In this document: in pieces, positions 44,543 through 56,485 of the stretch
How the letters are laid out: each line of letters opens with the position of its first letter
How positions within the stretch are numbered: position 1 is the first letter of the stretch
Assembly (NCBI GenBank): GCA_039707655.1
Contig: CM077665.1
Span: 443,795,531 to 443,859,530 of the forward strand
Reading direction: 5' to 3'
From: Elymus sibiricus
Taxonomy: Eukaryota > Streptophyta > Magnoliopsida > Poales > Poaceae
DNA: 64,000 nt
Program-made: the position numbers and the translations under genes
Notes under the pieces: model-generated
Databases searched by the model: none
What the model was told of the DNA's origin: nothing
Seen by the model: only the letters and a program-made list of their open reading frames with translations

Positions 44543-45523
44543 TGCTACTTATGAGCTGCGTTGGGTTTTTCCCCGAAGAAGAAGGGTGAAGAAATATAGT
44601 AGCGATAACTATTTCCCTAGGTGAGAACCAAGGTTATCAAACCAGTAGGAGAACAATGACAACTCGTCTTAAACATCACATGGACACACAAAACCAAACA
44701 CTTGCACCCAACGTGGGCAAGAGAGTTGTCAAGCCCCTTGAACTCGTTACTTGCAAGGATTACATCTAATAGTGGTGGATAGATAAATAAAAAGTAAAAT
44801 AAAATAAAATATAATAAAAGGCAGCGAGGTATTTTTAGGTTTTTAGCTAATATGATTAAGTAGACCTGGGGCGATAGTGTTCACTAGAGGCTTCTCTCTC
44901 GAGCATAGCATACGGTGGTAGACAAATTACTGTTAGGCAATTGATAGAAAAGCGCATAGTTATGATTATGTATTCATGGCAATGATCATGTATATTGTTA
45001 TGATTCTGCATCTACTACTATTACTCCACCAATCGACCGCTATCCAGTAAGCATCTATGGTATTAAGTTCATGACAAACAGAGTAATTCTTTAAGCAAGA
45101 TGACATGATGTAGACAAAGTAAGTACAAGCAATATATTGAAACCCCGTCGTTTTACTCTTAGTAGAAACAATACAAGACATATCTTGTCTCTTTTTGTCA
45201 CTGGTATATAGAGCATGGCAAGATGGAACCCACTACAATGCACTCCTCCCACTGAAGATAAATCAATCTAGTTGGCCAAACCAAACCGATAGATCGGAGA
45301 GACTTACAAAGCTACAACAATCATGCATAATAGAATTCAGAGAAGACTCAATTACTTTTCATGAGATCTGATCATAAACCCACAATTTACCGGATACCAA
45401 CAAACACACCGCAAAAGAAGATTACATTGAATAGATTAACTTGAGAATCACAAAGAACTTTGTATTGAAGATCAGAGAGCGATAGAGAGAGAGAAAGAGA
45501 AGAAGAAGAAGCCATCTAGCTAC
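44543..45523 (-). repeat. 5' LTR of element J, part 1 (split by element L)
   Basis: Reverse strand LTR that ends, in its own direction, in CATAAGTAGCA. It continues at 57360 after the insertion of element L: the joined flank reads AGCCATCTAGCTAC then TAGCTATGGACAC, which matches the uninterrupted stretch in the LTR of D. Confidence 0.9.
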
Positions 45524-46392
45524 TGTCGGAATCGGGGCTCCGCAGACCCAAGGAGGTTCGAACTCTGGGGCGTGTGCAAAGATCCTAACCAGCTCAAGTC
45601 TCAAGCCTGCCGCTCCACAGCCAGACCCTGCCGAAGATGCGTGAGAGCCCAAGAAGATGGACACGAGAGATTTACCCAGGTTCGGGCCACCTTGCGGTGT
45701 AAAACCCTACTCCTGCTTTGGTGGATTGGCCTCACGAGGAGGTTTGTGGATGAACTAGTATAGTGGTTGAGCGACCTCGCGAGGGCTCTTCAGTGAGTGT
45801 CGATCCCCTCCCCCACGGTGGTGGTTAGTCCCTATTTATAGCGGGCCTTGGTCCTCTTCCCTTATCGCATAGGCGGGAAGGGATCCCACAACGACCAAAT
45901 TCGAAAGGGGACATGAGGTACATCTTATCCTGACTAAAGGTGGTCTTCGCCTGCAAAGCTCCTGGCGTTGCGCGGAGGTGGGCTCGGCGATGACATCCGT
46001 CGTGCCGAGCCCGTGGTCTTGGTCTTGTTGCACTAGAATGGAAACCTTTGGGGGGTTCCTTGGGAACCCGCGTTCGTCCTTGCGTCCTTAGCACGAAAGG
46101 GGAAACTGTCTCTGCTGCGCCCGCTGGCGCCCGCCTACCTTGGTCGTCATGGCTCACGTCATCGCGGCCTCCTGAGGCCGGGCGCTGCATAGGAATCTCC
46201 GCTCCTCGGGAGGCAGCCTGGGGATGCCGCTCCCCTGGAGGTCTTGGCGCCGCTCCCTTTGCGAGGCTGGGGCCCTCGCGAGGGTCTTGTCTTGAGGGGT
46301 TTGTCGCCAGGCTGTACTGGGCCGTCGAGGTGGGCCACGCGCTGGGCCGCAGGCAGGCAAGTCTGGGTACCCCCGATCCCAGAACGCCGATA
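45524..46392 (-). repeat. 3' LTR of element L
   Basis: 869 bp. In its own direction it starts TATCGGCGTTCTGGG, where TGTCGG is expected; one G-to-A change. TATAAATA lies on the minus strand at 45833-45840. The adjoining 46393-46410, read on the minus strand, is CTTGGGCCCGGGGGCTAC, the polypurine tract. Confidence 0.92.
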
Positions 46393-46492
46393 GTAGCCCC
46401 CGGGCCCAAGGCGCGCTCGGGCTGGCTTCGGGGCGAAGCCAAGGAAGGGAAGCCGAAACGCCATGGGCCCGAACCGCCTGCGGGCCAATCTC

Positions 46493-48255
46493 TGTTGGAA
46501 ATATGCCCTAGAGGCAATAATAAAATGGTTATTATTATATTTCCTTGTTCATGATAATCGTTTATTATCCATGCTATAATTGTATTGATTGGAAACTCAA
46601 ATACATGTGTGGGTACATAGATAACACTGTGTCCCTAGTATGCCTCTAATAGACTAGCTCGTTGATCAAAGATGGTCAAGGTTTCTTAGCCATAGACATG
46701 AGATGTCATTTGATAACGGGATCACATCATTAGGAGAATGATGTGATGGACAAGACCCAAACTATGAACGTAGCATATGATCGTGTCAGTTTATTGCTAT
46801 AGTTTTCTGCATGTCAAGTATCTGTTCCTATAACCACGAGATCATGTAACTCACTGACATCGGAGGAATACCTTGTGTGTATCAAACGTCGCAACGTAAC
46901 TGGGTGACTATAAAGATGCTCTACAGGTATCTCCGAAGGTGTTTGTTGAGTTGGCATGGATCGAGACTGGGATTTGTTACTCCGTGTGACGGAGAGGTAT
47001 CTCAGGGCCCACTCAGTAATAAAACATCACAATAAGCCACGGGATCTTGTATTACGGAACGAGTAAAGAGACTTGTCGGTAATGAGATTGAACTAGGTAT
47101 AGAGATACCGACGATCGAATCTCGGGCAAGTAACATACCGAAGAACAAAGGGAACATCATACGGGATTAACTGAATCCTTGACATAGAGGTTCAACCGAT
47201 AAAGATCTTCGTAGAATATGTAGGAACCAATATGGGCATCCAGGTCCCGCTATTGGTTATTGACCGTAGAGGTGTCTCGGTCATGTCTACATAGTTCTCG
47301 AACCCGCAGGGTCTGCACACTTAACGTTCGGTGACGTTTCGGTAGTATTGAGATATATGTGTTGGTGAACGAAGGTTGTTCGGAGTCCCGGATGAGATCC
47401 CGGACGTCACAAGGAGCTCCGAAATGGTCCGGAGGTAAAGATTTATATATAGGAAAGTGGTATTTGGGTTCCGGAAAAGTTTCGGCTATTTCCAGTAGTG
47501 TACCGGGAGTGACGAATGGGTTCCGAGGGTCCACCGGGTGGGGCCCACCCACCCCGGGGGGGCACATGGGCCCAAGAGGTGGCGCACCAGCCCCTAATGG
47601 GCTGGGGAACGGACCCCATAAGGGCCCATATGCCCAAGAGGAAAAAAGGTGGAGATAGGAAGGAATAGGACTCCTTCCTAATATGAATCCACTTCCTAGT
47701 AGGAAGTGGATTGGACTCCTCCTTGCCCTGGTTTGGCCGACCCCTAGGGGCAACCCTAGGGAGGCTGCCTCCTCCCCCTCCCGCCTATATATACTAGAGG
47801 AATAGAGCCCCCAAAGACACACGGCCACGTGCTAGTTCTCTATTCTCTAGTTCCTCCACCAAATAGATTCCGGTAGTGCTTAGGCGAAGCCCTGCTGGGA
47901 TAACTCCACCATCACCACCACCACGTCGTCGTGCTGCTAGAGATCTCATCTACCTCTCCGCCCCCTCTTGCTGTATCAAGAAGGTGGAGATCGTCATCGA
48001 GCTGTACGTGTGCTGAACGCGAAGGTGCCGTCCGTTCGGCGCTAGATCGGGACGGATCGTGATTGGATCATGGGACGGCTTGCGATTTGGATCGCGAAGA
48101 CGTCCGACTACATCAACCGCGTTTCTTAACGCTTCCCGCTTAGCGATCTACAAGGGTATGTAGATCCACTCTCCCTCTCGTAGATGCTCATCACCATGGA
48201 TAGATCTTGCGTGTGCGTAGGAAAATTTTTGTTTCCCATGCAACATTCCCCAACA
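46493..48255 (+). mobile_element. Solo LTR of the BARE1/WIS/Angela Copia group
   Basis: 1763 bp, starting TGTTGGAAATATGCCCTAGA and ending CATTCCCCAACA, with perfect target duplications ATCTC at 46488-46492 and 48256-48260. The start and length are characteristic of this Triticeae Copia family. TATATATAC near 47786 is the core promoter. A 13-bp palindrome (AATCCACTTCCTA / TAGGAAGTGGATT) lies at 47686-47712 with a single base between the arms. Confidence 0.97.
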
Positions 48256-48327
48256 ATCTCGACGTGTGGCGCGTGGCAGGGCACGGGCGCCTTCGCTCCC
48301 ACATTGCTTCGGCAACTGCCCAGGCCG

Positions 48328-48335
48328 ATAAAAGC
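48328..48335 (+). promoter_or_regulatory. Possible TATA box for the antisense ORF of element L
   Basis: GATAAAAG, 155 bases before the ATG at 48483, within a C-rich leader. Weak on its own; its position parallels the TATA boxes of the antisense ORFs in G and K. Confidence 0.3.
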
Positions 48336-48482
48336 CTGGCGCCCGCTGCCGAGCCATCATTCCTCTCCTTCCTTGCGCCCTTGATTCCTTGCTCAGATCC
48401 CCTTTCCCTTGCAAGAGCTTCCTCCAGATCTTGGCGCAGTGTCGTCCTTCCTCTTGCTCCTCCAACCTCTAGAACCCTTCAG

Positions 48483-51400
48483 ATGGCGCCCGCCGGGAAA
48501 TCGAAACCTGAGGCCTAGGCCTCGACCTCCTCTTCTCCCTCGCCGGCGCTTACGGAATCCACCATCGCCAAGGAGGGGGACCTCACCCCCGTGCTCCCGT
48601 TGACAGCGAGCCACACCACCATGCTCCCGTTGACAGTGGGCCACACCAATGAGTGGGGGCAGACCTTGATCTGGTGCGGCTCTGCGGAGCAGCGCACCTT
48701 GGCGAAGACAGTCTATCCCTTCTTCCTTCACAGCATCTTCTCCGGGCTCGTCCCGCCTTTCTCGGGGTTCTTCTCCGCCATCCTCGAGCACTACGGGATC
48801 CAAGCCCTTCATCTTCAGCCCAACTCCATCCTGCTCCTGTCTGTCTTCGCCTTCTACTGCGAGGCCTTCATAGGCGTGAGGTCCTCAGTGGCCCTCTTCC
48901 GCCACTACTTCAGCCTGCGGCTTCACGACTGTGTGCAGCGGTCGGCGTGCGCCTCCTTCATCGCGGTCCAGAGCAGGAATGTGCTCCTGAAGGCCGGGAA
49001 GAAGGTGGAAGGTTTCAGGCACCGCTGGGTCTTCTTGGATGCCCGGGTCGTCGATCCGCGCTTGGAGCTCCCGACGGGGCTGCCCAAGAAGACCCTCGCG
49101 TGGGGCTCCGCGAAGCTCACCGATCCATGGGCGAAGCCCGTCCTAGAACGAATCTACCAGGACATGGAGGCCAAGCAACTGACCAGGGCGATGATAGTGA
49201 AGGAGTTCCTGACGCAGCGCCTGGCACCGCTCCAGGCGCACTCGAAGCCCATGTGGGAATACGATGGTGCGAGGGACACCATCAGGCTTCGGTCCTCCAG
49301 CCTGACCGGTGAGGATCTGGGCAGGGCCGTGGTTACCCTGCTCCATGGTGATCCCGGGGACCTCCCCGAGGCCTACGCCCCGTTGTACCGCTGCGACGAT
49401 AGGGGGGAGCTGGTTGCCGCCATGCCCGATTTTTACGAGCGTGGGCTCACGCCGCCCAAGCGCCCCAACTCCCCGGTGCTAGTGTCTTCCGACGATGCCA
49501 GCGGCGAGGGAGACTCGGAGAAGACAGTGGATGACAGCCTGGAAGGGGCGTCTCCCCCGTCGCAGAGCGTGCTCCTCCGCAACCTCGAAGACGATAACGA
49601 TGCCAACGAGCCCCCGGCCGCAGACTCCCTGTGCTTCGTCAGGGCCCTCAGGGGGCCAAGGCTTGCCTCCCAGACCACGCCGGCACCTAGCTGGGCGACC
49701 CCGAAGAAACGCGCGGCCGCGCCTCCTTTGGCGGGCTCCCCGCGCTCCAGCAGGGCGCTTGAGACGCCGGTCTCGTCTCCATCCGAGCCGCAGCCGTAAG
49801 ACGGGGCGGCCACCGCTGGGGCAGATGCGGCCTCTCCGGCTGCGGCCCCTCTGGGCGGTCTCGCCGCTCCTCCGGGCTTTAGTGCCACGCCGAAGAAGGG
49901 CGGGGGCATCCCGACCCCCGACGACGTGGAGAGGAAAAGGAAGTGGGTTGCGGCCGACGAGTAAGCAACTTGCCTTGCCTTCGGTTGATTATAAATTGCG
50001 CGCGTACTCACGGCCCCTTCTCTCCTTGATGGCCAGGGTTGATGTCGAGCCGAAGAAGAGGAAGGCGAGCGCCGAGCCGAAGGAGCCCCCTGTCCGGAGG
50101 GTGCCATCGGCCTCTGGCCGCGGACGCGGCGGGCGAGGAAGTGCGTCTTGCCAGCTTAGCGCGACCCTTGAGCACCCTAGCGGCTCCGCGCCCGAGCTCG
50201 CGGGCGCAGCGCCTTCTCCTGACGCCGTGGCGACGCCGCTCGGCAGGCCGGTCTCCGGGAGGGTGGAGGCTCACGAGGCGGCACCCTTTGCCGCGGCCGT
50301 GGCGACTCCAGTGCTGGTGGAGGGGGCGATCTCCTGCCCCCTTCTGAAGGAGTCTGTCCTTGAGGACGCAGCGACGCGGCCTCGGGAGGAGCCATCCCCC
50401 GTGATCCATCAGGCTGAGAAGTCGTCTGCTCTTGACGTGCTCGAGGAGAGGCTGAAGCCTCCAGCGCCCCAAGCCAGCCATGCCACCGCTCCCTTGGACA
50501 TAGCGCCTGTCGATGTGCCGGTGCTGCCTCCTGGTCAGGCTCTCGCGCTCGCGGGCAGTGGCCATCCGGTCGGGCCTGGCGCCTTGGATGAGGCTTATAC
50601 CGCGCTTGGTCGGATCCGGGCCGATCTCCAAAGCGCCGACAGGCGCTCCTTCGCGGGGGAACACCTAGAGCTTATCTCCGGGTGGCTCCAGGCTAACGCA
50701 GCCATCAAGACGGCCTGGGGTCGGGCTAAGGCTGCCGCCGCGGAGAGCAAGAAGGAGGCCGCCGAAGCCGAGGCGGCTCGCGACGCGGCGCTGGCCTAGG
50801 TGGCGGCTGCCGCGGGAGTGCTGTGGTGAGGCAGAGGCTAAGCTGAAGGCCCATCAGGAAGAGCAAGCCGCACATGCACAACGACTTCACCAGCAGGAGG
50901 AGGACTTCAAGGCTCGTGAGGCAAAGCTCGCCGATCGCGACTCCGTGCTGTCCCAGGCGGCTGCCGACCAAGCTGCGGAGAATGAACATCTGGCCAAGCT
51001 GAGGGACGAGGTAGCGAAGGCCCAGACGTCCCATGCCCAGCTTGTCTCCGACACGACTGCCTAGCTGGATGCTAGGGAGAAGACCCTTGCCGTTGCTGAG
51101 GAAAGGGCGGCCGCGGAGCGCGATGCCTTCCCCTCCATCGAGCTCAGGCTTCGCCGGGCGCTGCGCTTCATCTGCAGGGGAGGATTCGGGGAGCCACTGG
51201 CGAACCCTGAGGGCGGCTACGCCGGGCTCTCCTCCAAGCTCGCTGAGGTGCTCGAAGGTGCGGTCACCAGGGTGGACGCCATCCTGGAGGCCGAGTGCCG
51301 CGGCCTTTTCTCCACGGCCGCGACGCGTGTCTTGAGCCACCTCTACCTCCGCGAGCCCGGCTTTGATTTCAACGCGGTGATGACCTCAGTTGCCCCTGAG

Positions 51401-51600
51401 TCCCGCGCCGCCGCGGCGGCGGCCGTGAAGAATTCCGTGGATGCGTTGATGAAGAAGTTCGGCTGCGACCCGACACCGAGCCCCCTGCGGTGGAGGGGAG
51501 CAGTGGCGACGAAGGCGTCGACAACGATGTTGACGACGAGCTCGACGTGACCGGGGTCATCGGTGGCGGCGGCCTTGGCGATGACGGCTCCTCCTCCTAG
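48483..51600 (+). pseudogene. Antisense extra ORF of element L (Transposase_28-like, spliced)
   Basis: ATG 48483 (MAPAGKSKPEA), an in-frame TAG at 48516, then open to 49799. The N-terminal half resembles the putative gypsy-type transposon family: PVFLHSI-type strand FFLHSIFSGLVPPFSGFF, LHLQPNSILLLSVFAFYCEA, GFRHRWVFLDARV, PMWEYDGARDTIRL. It ends in an acidic, Pro/Ser-rich linker. A plausible intron at 49961-50036 (GTAAGC to GGCCAG) joins ADE to VDVEPKKRKAS in frame. After 50799 (helical, AAAAESKKEAAEAEAA) the frame decays, and the last part to 51600 (DDELDVTGVIGGG) is readable in another frame. It lies opposite to the gag strand. Confidence 0.75.
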
Positions 51601-51738
51601 ATTCCGACCTGCGACAGTTATCATGCCTCGTGGAGGCGTAAGACTTGCTTGAATTCAAAAAATATTTAGCGCTTCTAATAATTGTTTGAACTCTGTGATT
51701 TCCTTCACGCCTTGTTTCCTTCCTGCTTGCTTTCATGC

Positions 51739-52090
51739 TCTGCGTCGGCAGGGCCCAATCCTGCGCATACCTCGACCGTCGTTGGGGCGTCCGGATCACC
51801 AGGACGAGACCAAGGGGCGAGGGGCTACGTGACTAGTGAGGCTCCAGAGTCGCGATGCTCAGGAGTCCTCCTAGACGTGCGAGCAGCCCTCATGAAGGAA
51901 CATGGCGACGACGAGATTGATTTGGAGCGTCTTAGTACTCTGCGTCGGCAGGGCCCAATCCCGCGCATACCTCGACCGCCGTTAGGGTGTCCGGATCACC
52001 ATGACGAGACCAAGGGGCGAGGGGCTACGTGACTAGTGAGGCTCCTGAGCCGCGATGCTCAGGAGTCCCCCTTGACGTGCGAGCAGCTCC
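51739..52090. repeat. 200-bp tandem duplication in element L
   Basis: TGCGTCGGCAGGGCCCAATC begins at 51741 and again at 51941, and about 150 bases after each are alike (CGAGGGGCTACGTGACTAGT, GATGCTCAGGAGTCC). The copies differ by a few percent. Confidence 0.9.
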
Positions 52091-52297
52091 CATACCTTTC
52101 CTCACTAGCTTTCGCCTGGGAGGGACGCGAGAAGACCAGGTGCCGGGAGCCCGGTGAGGTGGCACGCGCCAGGCATGGCCTGAGCGTAGCCCCCGTCCAG
52201 CCCCCTCGCGCGTGCATCCCAGGGGAACGCTGCGTGACGGGGCCGTTAGGCCGTCCTGAGGTCGGTGCAGCCGCTAGGGCGCCCTCAGTTGTTTATC

Positions 52298-52530
52298 CAC
52301 CTGCGCGGAGCATGGGGCTTCCACTCGGCGTGGGCATAGTCATTGGAGGACCGTGTCGTCCGCCAGCGCGGAGCATTTGGCTTCCACTTGGGCGTGGGCA
52401 TAGTCATTGGAGGACCGTGTCGTCCGCCAGCGCGGAGCATGGGGCTTCCACTTGGGCACGGGCATAGTCATTGGAGGACCGTGTCGTCCGCCAGCGCGGA
52501 GCATGGGGCTTCCACTTGGGTGTGGGAAGG
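52298..52530. repeat. 64-bp tandem repeat in element L
   Basis: CATAGTCATTGGAGGACCGT starts at 52335, 52399 and 52463, an exact 64-base period; a partial unit precedes and follows. The units are almost identical (GTCGTCCGCCAGCGCGGAGC in each). Confidence 0.95.
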
Positions 52531-52749
52531 GAGCTCTGTGTTCGAGTCTCCGGGCGTGTATAGCCCGATTTCGTTCGTACGCGTGATTGGCACAGCAGAA
52601 CTGAAGGAGGTGTATCTGGGCACCCGTGAGCCAGCGCAGGTCTCACGAGGCCCTACCTCAAGGCGGGTTGCGCCTGGGTCTTCTGGCGTGGGGCGCGCTT
52701 ATCAAACCTGTGTGATGGGGGCAACCTGCGCCGAACAAATCTCCGGAGG

Positions 52750-53150
52750 CCATCGCATGAGAAGGCCAAACACCAAGGACCCCAGGAGGTGATGTGGCGG
52801 GGCCGGGCTGCCAGACAGAGCTCAGTCGTTGGGTTTATCGACGCTGCAGAGACGGACCCGAGCACAAACGTCGTGCCCAGTCTTCTCATGCGACAAACCC
52901 GAGGAAAAACATCCGGCGCACGGCTCCCGTGACGGCGAAACGCCTAATGCGGTTATACGAACCGGGCCACGCGCCCTGACTCATCTACTCTCGATTAGCT
53001 CATGCGAGGGCAAAGCACCAAGGACCACGGGAGGTGACGTGCACGGGACTGGCCTGCGAGACAGAGCTTGGTCGCTTGGATTTATTAACGCTGCAGGGAC
53101 GGACCCGAGCACGGACACCGTGCCAGCCCTTAATCATGAGGTGGTCGAAG
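52750..53150. repeat. Two diverged copies of a 245-bp unit in element L
   Basis: GGCCAAACACCAAGGACC near 52763 and GGGCAAAGCACCAAGGACC near 53008 start two similar stretches (AGACAGAGCT, GACGGACCCGAGCAC). Divergence is higher than in the 200-bp and 64-bp repeats, so it is older. Confidence 0.7.
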
Positions 53151-53396
53151 GTGGGATTGTTAGGGCGCAACGATATTCATGGTGACGAAGCACCAGACAT
53201 GCAGTTTGGAATACTTAGAAAACTCATCAAATGTTGAACCAGTTCTGATACATGCGCAAAAATGATGCAGCTGCAGGGGCGGGCCCTAACAGCTTGAGGA
53301 TGATGCAACCCGAGGGGCGCCCTCAAATGAACAAACCAAAAAATCACCTGGTAGTGATGCTGCTGGAGCGTCGAGGTAGTTGCTGAAGCTTGGTCC

Positions 53397-54113
53397 TCAT
53401 GAGCCTGAGGGCTCCGGAGGCTCGAGGGGCCCGCGAGGCTCAGGGGGCTCACGAGGGTCCGGGACCTCCTGAAGGACCGCGCGATGGCGGATCTCATGAG
53501 ACGCGAGCCTGGCCTCCGCGAGGCGCTGGTACGTGGCGCCCACGTTCACGAGGCCGAATGGCATGCGTACGTAGTTGCAGGGGTAGCCTCCACTATGGCC
53601 GACGCGCGACAGCCAGAAGAGGCCCTGGGATGTGGCCCTGTTGAGGCCCGGGATGTTGACGCAGACGCGCAGCCTGCCGCCCACGTCGGGGGCGGCAGCT
53701 GCACTCGGTGGTGCGAGGTGACGCTCGCCGGGCATGGCCAGCGCCTCCTGAAGCTCCTCGATCGTGTTGGTGACGAACTCTCGTGATCCTGGCGGCTCGC
53801 GCCACACTCCTTGCTTTTGAGGGCGCACGTCGAAACGCGCCTCCAAGTGGTGCCCGAGCGCCTCCCTCGTCACACCGGTCAGGTCGGAAGCTCCCCGAGT
53901 GGAAGCCCCCGAGCCCACCCTGAGGGAAACGCCGGGCGCGCCTTCCTATGCGGGAGGAAGAGGCGCCCCCGCAATGGAAACGGGGCCTGAGGTGCCATTC
54001 TTGGGTGTCCTCGACCCCTGACGGCCCTTGGGGAGGAGCTGCTTCTTCTTCTTGGGTGTGTCCTCGGGAGGCAGGATGCCGCCCTCGTCATCAGAGTTTT
54101 CAGTCGCCACGGC
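53397..54113 (-). pseudogene. Post-protease region and reverse transcriptase remnant of element L
   Basis: Directly after the gag-protease stop, the minus strand gives a Lys-rich linker (DTPKKKKQLLPKG), then, with frame changes, RVCVNIPGLNRA and VRMPFGLVNVGATYQR at about 53600-53530, the conserved strands of a Gypsy reverse transcriptase (usually MCVDYTDLN and MPFGLKNAGATYQR). The catalytic YVDD part, RNase H and integrase are gone; the sequence next enters the tandem repeats at 53150. This marks a large internal deletion. Confidence 0.7.
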
Positions 54114-56414
54114 CTAGTAAGCGCGTTTGAGGGAGCATACTGCATCCTTTTCATCGCAGGCGACCGTGATGACACCGCCGCTCCCCGGCATCTTGAGGAT
54201 GTTGTAGCCATGATGGGTTGCCGCCATGAACTTGGCGAGTGCGGGGTACCCGAGGATGGCATTGTATGTTAGGTGGATGTGGGCGACGTCGAAGTTAATG
54301 AGCTCAGTGTGGTAGTTATCACGCTTGCCGAAGGTGACCGGGAGGCGCACCTGCCCCAGGGGAGTGGTGAAGCCATCGGTCACTCCTGAGAAGGGCTTGG
54401 TCGGCATAAGCTGATCATAGGGCACCTGGAGCGTCTCGAACATCTCAACAGATAGGAGATAGAGCCCAGCTCCACCGTCGATTAGGGTCTTGGTGACGAG
54501 GACGTTGCTGATGGTGGGCGTGCAGAGCATGGGGAGCAGGCCTGCGGTGGCCAAGCACTTGAGGTGATCCTTGGAGTCAAAGGTGATGGCGACCTGTGAC
54601 CACCTTAGGGGACGCGCGGTCTCGAGCTTCGGGAGGGCTGCATTCACCTCACGAGAGAACTGCATGAAGATGCGGTTCGAGGCAGGTGCTAGAGCACCGC
54701 CCAGGATGCAGGCGATCGCACGGGGCTCCTGGAAGCACCCAGCCCCATCATCTCGCCGGTCATCGTCGTTCCTCCTTGGTGGCAGCGGCAACGGAGGGAG
54801 GCCAGCATTGCCCTGAGGGCGTGCCTCGAGAGGCTGATCATGCCGGGGTCCGTCGCGAGGCTCGTCGCGGCAGTGGTCGTCACGAGGCTGATCGCGCCAG
54901 TCCCGACGCGGGTCGCGGTTGTCCCAGTGGCCTCCGCCGCGGCCCCCTCCACGGACGTAGCCGCGGCCGTCGCGCTCGGGACGGCGGCCGAGGCGCTCGT
55001 CGCAGAGCGTCCTGAGCTCCTGGTAGTCCTCGGTGTTGTGGCTGCGGGTGTAGTGGAAGATGCAGAACGGGCGACCTCTCTTGGGCGGCTCGTCAAGGTC
55101 ACGACCGTGCTTCGTCTCAAGCTCAGCCGCCAGCACTGCGGGGCCCTTGTACTTCGCCTCCTTAGCCTTGGTCTTCTTGTCCTCAGGGTCTGTCTCCAGA
55201 AGCTCGAGGAGGGAGAGGCGACCCTCCTTGGCCCTTGCGCACTTGTTCGCCAGGTTGAACATCTCCAAGGCCGTGCATAGCTCGTCATGGATGGCGAGCT
55301 GCTCTTTCATCTTGACGTCTCTGACGCCATCGGTGAACGCCGAGATGATGGCCTCGTCCGACACCTTCGGGATCTTGAGGCGCACGTTGGTGAAGCGTTG
55401 TATGTACTTGTGCAGGGTCTCGCCCGGCTGCTGCTTCACGGGCCGCAGGTCGTTCACTCCCAGGGCGCGGTCGCGCGTGCCCTGGAAGTTGGCGATGAAG
55501 CGCTCGCGGAGCTCATCCCAGGAGGAGATCGATCCCTCCGGGAGGTTGAGGAGCCAAGAGAGAGCGCCACCCTTGAGGGCCATGGGGAACTAGTTCTCCA
55601 TGACTTTGTCGTCGCCGCTTGCCGCCTCCATGCTCAGTGCGTAGAGCTGAAGGAACCCCATGGGGTCGGGGGTGCCATCGTAACGCGGAGGCATATTCGG
55701 CTTGAACTTGCCGGGCCAGTTGACACGGCGCAGCTCCGGGGTGAAGGCGCGGCATGCTGGTCCACTCACAGGCACGACGTGTATGAGGGGAGCTGGGTCT
55801 TGGCGTCCATGCGCCGCGGCCTCCGGCGGCGCACGGTCCTGATGACGGTGCGGCGGTGCGGGGAGCACACGCACGTCACCTCGCGGCCTTGGCACCACCT
55901 GGCAACTTGCTTCATCCCTTGCCTGCACCGGCGTCCCGTGCGGCTGGTTGCGCGGACGCGCTTTGCGCCTGGGCTCGGGGTCGATGCTGTGCAGAGAAGC
56001 AGGGGAAGGTGCGCCATGAGCCACGTCGCCCTCCTGGGAGAGCGGAGGACGGACCGAGTGGGTGGGCGTCGAGACCTTGCCGGCGATGCGACCAAGCCAG
56101 TCGTCGTAGTGATCATGGGCGGGGCGGTAACGCAGCAGCTCGCGCGCCATGAACAGCGTAGCCTGCGCGTTCGCCGGCCCGTAGCGAGCGTGGGAGGACG
56201 ACACCGAGGTGGGGACGAGGGACGGAGTAGCAGTGCAGCCATCGTGCCGTGCGGTGGGTGGCTGCGACGCGTCCTGCTGCTCTTGAACGGCTGGACCACT
56301 GGCAGCGTTGGCTGCGGGAGAAGCAGAGCAGCGCGGGGCAACGCGGCCCACAGGCGCCGTCTGGGCGACGCGGGCAGCTCGGCGCTCGGCGCGGACTCGG
56401 CGGGCGTCGGCCAT
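54114..56414 (-). pseudogene. gag: Gag-protease ORF of element L with one stop
   Basis: 766 codons from ATG 56414 to 54114 with a single in-frame stop at 55592-55590 (VMEN then stop then FPMALKGG; a Tyr is expected). The gag core reads ALSWLLNLPEGSISSWDELR, GETLHKYIQRFTNVRLKIP and EAIISAFTDGVRDVKMKEQL. A CCHC-like cluster (CIFHYTRSHNTEDYQEL) and an Arg/Asp/Gly-rich linker follow. The protease has KTLIDGGAGLYLLSVEMFE with the Asp of D-G-G, and NAILGYPALAKFMAATHHGY. It is the best preserved gag of the window. The N-terminal 250 residues are low-complexity and basic. Confidence 0.88.
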
Positions 56415-56466
56415 GGGAGCGACGAAGCGGAGACGAAGCGAAACCGGAAGGAAGACCTCGACACGC

Positions 56467-56485
56467 CCCTACCTGGCACGCCAAA
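56467..56485 (-). promoter_or_regulatory. Primer binding site of element L
   Basis: On the minus strand TTTGGCGTGCCAGGTAGGG follows the 5' LTR end at once. It differs in one base from the site of element G (TTTGGCGCGCCAGGTAGGG). It is not the tRNA-Asp type; I cannot name the tRNA. Confidence 0.75.

Noticed and set aside
49433..50664. Minus-strand ORFs over the antisense gene of L
   Set aside because: Shadows of the plus-strand frame in GC-rich DNA; no motif and no conserved order.
52298..52530. 64-bp repeat considered as a CRISPR-like array
   Set aside because: Units are contiguous with no variable spacers and lie in a plant retrotransposon.
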